Below the pieces are notes generated by a model that was given only the letters and a program-made list of their open reading frames with translations, had not been told where the DNA came from and ran no database searches. The position numbers and the translations under genes were made by a program. A stretch of 64,000 nucleotides of DNA. It comes from Oscillospiraceae bacterium. GTDB taxonomy: Bacteria > Bacillota > Clostridia > Oscillospirales > CAG-382. Shown here one piece after another: positions 57,537 through 64,000 of this stretch. Numbering within the stretch: the stretch's first letter is position 1; each line of letters starts with the position of its first letter. The stretch lies in assembly GCA_015064895.1 (NCBI GenBank), contig SVRI01000001.1, forward strand, positions 266,787-330,786, given 5' to 3'.

Positions 57537-58421
57537 ATGAAAGTTTCAGTAAGCTCATATTCTTTCCAGCAGTACATAAGTGCCGGAAAAATGACACAGC
57601 TTGACTGTGTTGCAAAGGCAAAGGAAATGGGTTTTGACACAATCGACTTTATCGAAATGAAGAACGGTCAGAATCCCACACTTGAAGAACAGAAGGAATA
57701 TGCAAGACAAATCAGAGCAAAGGCAGACGAGCTCGGCATGAACATCGAAGCATATTTCGTAGGTGCACACCTTTACTATGACACACCTGAAGAAAACGAA
57801 GCAGAAGTAAAGCGTGTATGTGACCAGCTTGACATTGCCAAAATTCTCGGCTGTAAGATTATGCGTCACGACGTATGCTATCACCTTACAAAGACAGGCA
57901 ACGGCAAGAGCTTTGACCTTCAGCTTCCCACAATCGCCGAAAACTGCCGCAAGATAGCAGACTACGGTCAGGCTCTCGGCATCAAGACATGTGCCGAAAA
58001 CCACGGCCACATTGCACAGGATTCCGACAGAATGGAAAGACTCTTCAATGCAGTAAACCACGACAACTTCGGTCTTCTTGTAGACTTCGGCAACTTCTCC
58101 TGTGCTGATGAAGACCACATCACAGCGGTATCCCGTGTTGCTCCTTATGCAGTAAACGCACACGCAAAGGACATGCACCTCTATAGCGGCAGAGATTCCG
58201 TTCCCGGCTTCTGCAGCCCCACAAGAGGCGGTAACTTCTTCAGAGGCTCTATCATCGGTCAGGGAGACGTTCCCGTAAAGCAGTGCATCAGAATTATGAA
58301 GAGAGCAGGCTACGACGGCTACCTCTGCATCGAATTTGAAGGCAAGGAAGACTGCATCCTCGGTATCGAACAGGGCTTCGCAACACTCAAGCGTTACATC
58401 GCTGAAGTAGAAGCCGAATAG
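57537..58421 (+). CDS. Sugar phosphate isomerase/epimerase (second copy)
   Basis: AKEMGFDTIDFIEM, IKTCAENHGHIAQDSDRMERLFNAV, FGLLVDFGNFSCADED, VNAHAKDMH. Confidence 0.88.
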   Translation: MKVSVSSYSFQQYISAGKMTQLDCVAKAKEMGFDTIDFIEMKNGQNPTLEEQKEYARQIRAKADELGMNIEAYFVGAHLYYDTPEENEAEVKRVCDQLDIAKILGCKIMRHDVCYHLTKTGNGKSFDLQLPTIAENCRKIADYGQALGIKTCAENHGHIAQDSDRMERLFNAVNHDNFGLLVDFGNFSCADEDHITAVSRVAPYAVNAHAKDMHLYSGRDSVPGFCSPTRGGNFFRGSIIGQGDVPVKQCIRIMKRAGYDGYLCIEFEGKEDCILGIEQGFATLKRYIAEVEAE

Positions 58422-58434
58422 GCACGGAGTCCGT

Positions 58435-58530
58435 GCTGACATTTTCGCGGGCAAGTTTCGCGATTAACATACCATCGGTGTCGCACAAATAACTTTTTGT
58501 TGCCGTCAATCAGCAAGACGGCAACAAAAT
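58435..58530. repeat. Dispersed intergenic repeat family unit plus 13-bp perfect hairpin
   Basis: gctgacattttcgcgggc...ggtgtcgcacaaataac then ttttgttgccgtc-aatcagcaa-gacggcaacaaaa. Confidence 0.7.
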
Positions 58531-58659
58531 TGCAACACCGACGCAGTATTGAACAGCACACACCTTTATATCACGACTGTCCGTTCACAACCGTCAAACA
58601 CCGACGGTTGCGAACTGCAAAATTATTTCGCACTACACCAAATGAAAGGAAAAATAATC

Positions 58660-59370
58660 ATGAAAATAGTAGTATGTAACACTTATGACGAACTCAGCCA
58701 GTACATCGCTGACAGAGTAGCTTCTCTTGTAAACGAAAAACCCGAATGTATCCTCGGTCTTGCAACAGGCTCAACACCCGTCGGTGCTTATGAAAAGCTC
58801 GGCGAAATGTGCAAAGCAGGCAAGGTAGACTTTTCCAAGGTTCGTTCCTTCAATCTTGACGAATATCTCGGTCTTACACCCGACAACGACCAGAGCTACC
58901 GTTACTTTATGAACAAGAACCTCTTTGAAAAGATCAACATTGATATCAACAACACTCGTGTTCCCTCCGGTATTTCCGAGGATCCCGACAAGATGTGCAA
59001 GGAATACGACGAAGCAATTGATGCCGCAGGCGGCATTGACCTTCAGCTTCTCGGTATCGGTGAAAACGGACACATCGCATTCAACGAACCTGCCTCTCAG
59101 CTTTACAGCGGTACACACGTAACAGATCTTACAGAAAGCACAATCAAGGCAAACTCCAGATTCTTCGAAAAGATTGAGGATGTTCCCACACAGGCAGTTA
59201 CCATGGGTATCGGCTCTATTATGAAGGCAAAGAGCATCATCATCGCAGCAAACGGTGCAAACAAGAAGGCTGCCGTTGACGTTCTCAGAAGCGGCATGAT
59301 TGATACAAATTGCCCTGCAAGCGTTCTCAACGCACACAGAGACGTAACTCTCGTAGTTTGCGGCTGCTAA
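58660..59370 (+). CDS. nagB: Glucosamine-6-phosphate deaminase
   Basis: LGLATGSTPVGAYEKL, FNLDEYLGL, LLGIGENGHIAFNEP; start at ATG 58660 (track start 37 codons upstream). Confidence 0.95.
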   Translation: MKIVVCNTYDELSQYIADRVASLVNEKPECILGLATGSTPVGAYEKLGEMCKAGKVDFSKVRSFNLDEYLGLTPDNDQSYRYFMNKNLFEKINIDINNTRVPSGISEDPDKMCKEYDEAIDAAGGIDLQLLGIGENGHIAFNEPASQLYSGTHVTDLTESTIKANSRFFEKIEDVPTQAVTMGIGSIMKAKSIIIAANGANKKAAVDVLRSGMIDTNCPASVLNAHRDVTLVVCGC

Positions 59371-59380
59371 CGGCGAGTCG

Positions 59381-59533
59381 CCGCTGACATATTCGCGGGC
59401 GATATTTGATTGAAAAAAGCTTTTGGTGTCGCGTAAATAACACCGTTTGGTCGGCAGTCGGGACAGCCCGACAGCAAATTCGCGGGCGATACTTGATTGA
59501 AACGAGCTTTTGGTGTCGCGTAAATAACACCGA
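59381..59533. repeat. Dispersed intergenic repeat family, two tandem units
   Basis: ttttggtgtcgcgtaaataacaccg occurs identically at 59421-59445 and 59508-59532. Confidence 0.85.
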
Positions 59534-59606
59534 CAAAGCCATAACGTAATTAACAGTTATACATCCCGACTGCCAAAAAGGCGGTTGGGATTTCTTTTGC
59601 GTTTTA

Positions 59607-59635
59607 TTGACATTTTTCTTTTGGTGTGATACAAT
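59607..59635 (+). promoter_or_regulatory. SigmaA-like promoter
   Basis: TTGACA-17nt-TACAAT. Confidence 0.7.
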
Positions 59636-59665
59636 ATCCAGAGTATTAATTCACGGAGAGTATTG

Positions 59666-62053
59666 ATGAAAAGAATAAAGCAAACCATTCTATTACTTGT
59701 TTTGACAATTTTAATATGTACCGTGACAGCTTTTGCACAAAGTCCTGAAATAACCGGCACTTCCGTGCGTATAGAAGAGCCTGTCGGCATTCGTGTGATT
59801 GCTGAAATCGGCGCAGACTTTGCCGAAAGCTCTGTCGAAGAATATGGTTTTCTTGTTGCCCGTAAGGTGTTTCTTACTAAAGACGGTCTTGAAAATACAG
59901 ACCTGACACTGGACAGCGGTGTCCGTTACACGAAGGGCATTTCGTATGGATTTGAAAACGGAGAGCCGGTCGACCGCTTCTTTGACAAAAACGATGAGAT
60001 AGTTGCTTTTGCTGCAAATGCTCACGGTGTACCCGAACGTTTTTATTCCGAATCACTTGTAGTACGTCCTTATGCCGTTTTGAAAGACGGCAGTGTAAGT
60101 TACGGTGCTCCGACTCAAACGAGCATTTACGGCGAAGCCAAAAAACTTGCCGCCGATACCGACCTTTATGAGTCGCTGTCAAACGAACAAAAAGCGTTAG
60201 TTTACGGTGTTATACTTGCGGTTGAGGGCGAGCCTTATATCCTTAACAGGGACGATTTTCGGATTGTACTTTCAAGCGAGGTTGTCAAGAACGAGAACCC
60301 TTCATATTCTGTAAGTTACAAGCTTTTTAACCCATTTACAGGGGAGATTCTTGAAAGTGTCAAGGGAAGAAAGAGATCTAAAATTCGCAGTGAAATCGAC
60401 GAAATGCTTTTGTCTTCCGGCTGTATTGTCCCCGTGTATGACGGTGTTGTTCAGGACACAACAGAGGGGTATGTTGTTGGCAACATTTCCGATTTTGTAC
60501 CTATGTGGATTGGAAATACCGACCTTGACGAAGGCAGAATATACCTCTCGGTATACGATAAAACCCTTGCCTGCAAGGACTGTATAGGTGAATATATATC
60601 GGAAAATCCGATGTCTGTATCGGCCAACATCAATACACCCGTGTCCGTTTTTGGCGGAAAACTTGAAAATCCGCAGTTTGCTTTGTCGGATATGACAAGG
60701 GTTGTCTCAAAGGATAAGTCCCTTCTTTGCCGAAACGGTGATGTTTACTCCGACTATGTAAAGGCATATGTTTCGATTGATGCAAGCCAAAATGCCGAAT
60801 ATATTATTGTTATTTCGGATACAGACGAAAGTATAACAGATGAAAAGTGTCAAAAACACACATTTTTTGACGTAAGCTTTTATATTGACGGTGAGCTTTA
60901 CGAAACAAGAAGCGTGCTTTTCGGCACAAGCACAAGTCTTCCCGAAGTTCCCGAAAAGGACGGCTACACCTTCCTCTACTGGTCGCAGTCTGAGAACGGC
61001 GAGGCGGTAAATGTTGAATCGGAAGTGATTACTCAAAGCACAACTTATTACGCCGTATTTGAAAAAAATCCCGTTTACTATGAAGTAAAGTTCATAGTAA
61101 ACGGCGAGGAATATGCGTCACAGCAGGTACTTGAGGGCGAGTGCTCTACACTTCCGCAAACTCCCGAAAAGGACGGCTACACCTTCCTTTACTGGTCGCA
61201 GTCTGAGAACGGAGAGCCTGTAGACGTCGAATCAAATGCAATAACCCAAAACACCTCATACCATGCCGTGTTCAAGAAAAATCCCGTATACTATGAAGTA
61301 AAGTTTACGGTAGACGGCGAGGAATATGTTTCCGTACAGGTGCTTGAGGGTGAGTGTCCTACACTTCCGCAAGAGCCTCAACTTGAAGGATATGCCTTCC
61401 TCGGCTGGTCTATATCTGAAAACGGAGCAGTTGTATATCCCGAAGACATCCCTGTAAATTCCGATGCAGTATACTTTGCCGTATTTGAAAAGCTGATAGT
61501 CTACCACAGTGTTACATTTATTTTTGACGGACAGATACTCACAGAGTATAAAGTACTGTCGGGCGATGCGGTAAATGCACCCGAAAATGTACCCGAAACG
61601 GCAGAGGAATATAAGTTTATGGGCTGGTCAATGGAAAATGACAATGACAGAACAGGCATTATTGATGTTTCTTCCGTTACCATTGAAAGCGATACGGTTT
61701 TCTATTCCGTAATTATAACAAATCCCAACTCCGAGGAATTTATGCTCAAGATTAACAAGGGATATGATGAGCTTGACAAAATCAAGCGAGTTACGGGAAA
61801 CGCAAAGAAGGCACTTACCTTAATCAGAGATACCATTAAACTTGTCATCGATGATGCAAACGATTTCAAATATGTCGACCGAAACTATGTAATTGACATT
61901 TACGGCGATAAAATCGAGGAAGTTAAAAAGATAATCAAGGTAGATATGACAGAAGCGGAAAGAAGCCAGTTTGCAAATCTCATAAAGAGTAACGTAACAG
62001 ACGAGGTTGAAGAATTCCTCAAGGTTTACTTCAAATTCACCATAGAAATATAA
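59666..62053 (+). CDS. Secreted protein with four InlB/Listeria-Bacteroides-type beta repeats
   Basis: Signal peptide; repeats of the type YEVKFIVNGEEYASQQVLEGECSTLPQTPEKDGYTFLYWSQSENGEPV...YHAVF. Confidence 0.85.
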   Translation: MKRIKQTILLLVLTILICTVTAFAQSPEITGTSVRIEEPVGIRVIAEIGADFAESSVEEYGFLVARKVFLTKDGLENTDLTLDSGVRYTKGISYGFENGEPVDRFFDKNDEIVAFAANAHGVPERFYSESLVVRPYAVLKDGSVSYGAPTQTSIYGEAKKLAADTDLYESLSNEQKALVYGVILAVEGEPYILNRDDFRIVLSSEVVKNENPSYSVSYKLFNPFTGEILESVKGRKRSKIRSEIDEMLLSSGCIVPVYDGVVQDTTEGYVVGNISDFVPMWIGNTDLDEGRIYLSVYDKTLACKDCIGEYISENPMSVSANINTPVSVFGGKLENPQFALSDMTRVVSKDKSLLCRNGDVYSDYVKAYVSIDASQNAEYIIVISDTDESITDEKCQKHTFFDVSFYIDGELYETRSVLFGTSTSLPEVPEKDGYTFLYWSQSENGEAVNVESEVITQSTTYYAVFEKNPVYYEVKFIVNGEEYASQQVLEGECSTLPQTPEKDGYTFLYWSQSENGEPVDVESNAITQNTSYHAVFKKNPVYYEVKFTVDGEEYVSVQVLEGECPTLPQEPQLEGYAFLGWSISENGAVVYPEDIPVNSDAVYFAVFEKLIVYHSVTFIFDGQILTEYKVLSGDAVNAPENVPETAEEYKFMGWSMENDNDRTGIIDVSSVTIESDTVFYSVIITNPNSEEFMLKINKGYDELDKIKRVTGNAKKALTLIRDTIKLVIDDANDFKYVDRNYVIDIYGDKIEEVKKIIKVDMTEAERSQFANLIKSNVTDEVEEFLKVYFKFTIEI

Positions 62054-62056
62054 TAG

Positions 62057-62085
62057 AAGCACACCGCTTTGGCGGTGTGCTTTTC
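62057..62085 (+). terminator. Rho-independent terminator
   Basis: agcacaccgc-tttg-gcggtgtgct plus T-run. Confidence 0.8.
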
Positions 62086-62087
62086 AG

Positions 62088-62330
62088 TTATCTGATTTCT
62101 TGCTCAAGGTTGTCAAACTCGGGTGTTGAAAAGAATTCTCCCAGAGTTATTTCCAGACCGTCACAGAATTTCTTTATGGTTCTTATGGATATTTCACGTC
62201 TTGATTTGTCCATCATGCTGTAGGCTGTTGACGGAGTTACACCCGAAATGTTTGCAAGCTCATTGATTTTTATATTTCTTTCTTCACATAGTTGAGTAAA
62301 GCGGTTTACCACTGCGTCTTTTATGTCCAT
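62088..62330 (-). CDS. XRE/Cro-type HTH transcriptional regulator
   Basis: RFTQLCEERNIKINELANISGVTPSTAYSMMDKSRREISIRTIKKFCDGLEITLGEFF; start at ATG 62330 behind aaggagg. Confidence 0.88.
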   Translation of the reverse strand: MDIKDAVVNRFTQLCEERNIKINELANISGVTPSTAYSMMDKSRREISIRTIKKFCDGLEITLGEFFSTPEFDNLEQEIR

Positions 62331-62364
62331 TTTTTTAATCCTCCTTAGTAATATTGTAAAAAAT

Positions 62365-62396
62365 ATTACGTTTTTGCGTATACGCACTTGCGTAAT
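62365..62396. promoter_or_regulatory. 32-bp two-shell palindrome (candidate XRE operator)
   Basis: ATTACG-N4-TGCGTATACGCA-N4-CGTAAT, symmetric about 62380/62381. Confidence 0.65.
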
Positions 62397-62470
62397 AGAT
62401 GGACTTGTGATAAAATAATGTAAAAATACACGTATATGTTGTATTTTGCAAACAATTAACCATTAGTTGA

Positions 62471-62499
62471 TTGACATACAAGTGTATAGATGATATACT
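62471..62499 (+). promoter_or_regulatory. SigmaA-like promoter for HtrA-like gene
   Basis: TTGACA-17nt-TATACT. Confidence 0.7.
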
Positions 62500-62528
62500 G
62501 AAAATATTAAAACCGAGGAGATGATTTT

Positions 62529-63647
62529 ATCAAAAACAGCAGAAAAGCAGTTGCCTTGATTCTGGCAGTATGCTCTATACTATTACTAACCTCTTTTGAA
62601 AGCGCAGATGTTAAGGTATACGTAAACGGAATGAGAGTAAATCAGCCGGCATATATACAGGACGGCTCCACATATATTCCTCTTCGTGCCGTTAGTGAAA
62701 CTATGGGAGCAGAGGTTGAGTGGGATGCAAAAACACGAAGTGTGTACGTTTCCTATACCGAAGACGATGCCGTTTCAAAACTTGTTGAGGATGTCAGCAA
62801 AAGCGTTGTTACAATAGTGGGAAACTATGACGGCGACGGCGATGTATATAAGTATAACAACCCAACAGCACACGGAAGCGGTGTTATATATAAGAGTAAC
62901 GGATATATTATTACGAATGCCCATGTTGTGGAGAACATCAAGAATCTTACTGTTGTATTGAATGACGGTCAGAGTCTTGCCGGAAAGGTGCTTCTTTCCA
63001 GTACCGAAGCAGATCTTGCGATAGTAAAAATAGATAAAATCGGCTTGAGTCCTGTAAAATTCGCAGAAAAGAGCACTATTCTTTCGGGAAAAACGGCTAT
63101 TGCCATCGGGACACCTATTTCTCTTACCATGAGAAACACCGTAACCAAGGGTATTGTAAGCGGCTGTGACGTTGCGCTTCCCGATTCACACTATAAGCTT
63201 ATTCAGACCGATGCTGCCATAAATCCCGGCAACAGCGGCGGGCCTCTTGTAAATGCAAAGGGTGAGCTTATAGGTATCAACTCCTCAAAGTTTGTAAGCA
63301 CCGACATTGATAATATCGGCTTTGCAATTCCCGTTGATACGGTGAAGCACGTCATTTCCCTATATGATAAATACGGAAGATTTACTATTCCCGATCTCGG
63401 TTTTTCCTTCGATGAGAGCTGGGAGGCAAAGATAGGTCTTCCCACTAAGAAGGGGCTTATCGTCAAAAAGTCCGATGCAGATATTATTCCTGTGGGAGCT
63501 GAAGTTACAAAGGTTGGCGGTGTTGAGGTTCACAGCATTGCCGACTATAACGAGGCAATAAAGGTAAAGTATGACATGGATGTAAATGTGATATCTGTTA
63601 CTTATATTCATAACGGCGAAACAGTTGAAACAAAAATTTACGGATAA
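62529..63647 (+). CDS. Trypsin-like serine protease (HtrA/DegP-like, PDZ) with copper-amine-oxidase-N-like domain
   Basis: SAHGSGVIYKSNGYIITNAHVVE-type motif, GNSGGPLVNAKGELIGINS; N-terminal VYVNGMRVNQPAYIQDGSTYIPLRAVSETMGAEVEWD; ATC at 62529 restores a full signal peptide, otherwise TTG 62556. Confidence 0.88.
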   Translation: MKNSRKAVALILAVCSILLLTSFESADVKVYVNGMRVNQPAYIQDGSTYIPLRAVSETMGAEVEWDAKTRSVYVSYTEDDAVSKLVEDVSKSVVTIVGNYDGDGDVYKYNNPTAHGSGVIYKSNGYIITNAHVVENIKNLTVVLNDGQSLAGKVLLSSTEADLAIVKIDKIGLSPVKFAEKSTILSGKTAIAIGTPISLTMRNTVTKGIVSGCDVALPDSHYKLIQTDAAINPGNSGGPLVNAKGELIGINSSKFVSTDIDNIGFAIPVDTVKHVISLYDKYGRFTIPDLGFSFDESWEAKIGLPTKKGLIVKKSDADIIPVGAEVTKVGGVEVHSIADYNEAIKVKYDMDVNVISVTYIHNGETVETKIYG

Positions 63648-63665
63648 ATCAAAAGGAGAAAAAAG

Positions 63666-64000
63666 ATGAAAAAATTATCAGCATTTATTTTGGCAGCACT
63701 CTTGCTTATGACCTTTGTTTTTGCGGAAGATGCGGCAGACGAAAAAGTTAATGACGGCAGAGTTGAAATTGAATTCTGTGTCGGAGATGCAACACTTCTC
63801 ATAAACGGCGAGGAAGTTACCGTTGAGAAGCCCTATGTTGTTGGCGAAGGTGTGACACTTGTACCCGTAAGAGTTATTACCGAGGCTTTTGGAGCAGAGG
63901 TTGGCTGGGAAGCATCTACCAAGACAATTACGCTTGAATATCCCGATGTAAGTATTGTTCTTCAGATAGGCAATCCCACAGCTGAAATCAACGGCAGAGC
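63666..64000 (+). CDS. Copper-amine-oxidase-N domain protein, truncated by window end
   Basis: MKKLSAFILAALLLMTFVFA signal peptide; LVPVRVITEAFGAEVGWEASTKTITL; frame open to window end. Confidence 0.85.
   Translation, partial: MKKLSAFILAALLLMTFVFAEDAADEKVNDGRVEIEFCVGDATLLINGEEVTVEKPYVVGEGVTLVPVRVITEAFGAEVGWEASTKTITLEYPDVSIVLQIGNPTAEINGR

Noticed and set aside
57555-58454. 299-aa antisense ORF over the second isomerase gene
   Set aside because: Shadow ORF of a conserved gene; no RBS or recognisable motif
58549-58659. 37-codon N-terminal extension of NagB in the ORF track
   Set aside because: Conserved start is ATG 58660 with RBS gaaagga; upstream part lies in the hairpin-containing leader

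Overview
The window looks like a low-GC Firmicutes (Clostridia-type) chromosome. This is inferred from gene content, AGGAGG-type RBSs and sigmaA-like promoters. From left to right it contains: a 5'-truncated addA; a GH99/WbsX-like gene; a compact ~9.6 kb phage-derived head/DNA-packaging cassette (small Zn protein, TerS, TerL, portal, scaffold, head protein, major capsid, connector-like, gp10/propeller-like and helical proteins) with no recognisable tail, lysis, integrase or repressor gene; a cluster of small lipoprotein/membrane genes with repeated 3' tails; a carbohydrate/central metabolism region (Gfo/Idh/MocA oxidoreductase, GH78-like, GH2, 2-hydroxyacyl-CoA dehydratase/activase pair, znuABC, AraC regulators, Na/Pi symporter, aldose epimerase, second GH99-like gene, TAXI-TRAP transporter, CE15-like esterase); infC-rpmI-rplT with a leader; two large SLH/S-layer-type genes; a flippase; two sugar isomerases; nagB; an InlB-repeat protein; an XRE regulator; an HtrA-like protease; and a partial copper-amine-oxidase-N protein. 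Most interesting candidates: (1) the tail-less head/packaging cassette, preceded by a canonical promoter inside a cluster of LexA/SOS-like boxes; (2) an apparently shared C-terminal module in the two SLH proteins and the InlB-repeat protein; (3) 11-bp-phased direct repeats upstream of both SLH genes; (4) a dispersed intergenic repeat family with core GGTGTCGCGTAAATAAC; (5) non-AUG starts for infC (AUA) and possibly the HtrA-like protease (AUC). All homology calls come from reading translations; no database search was run.
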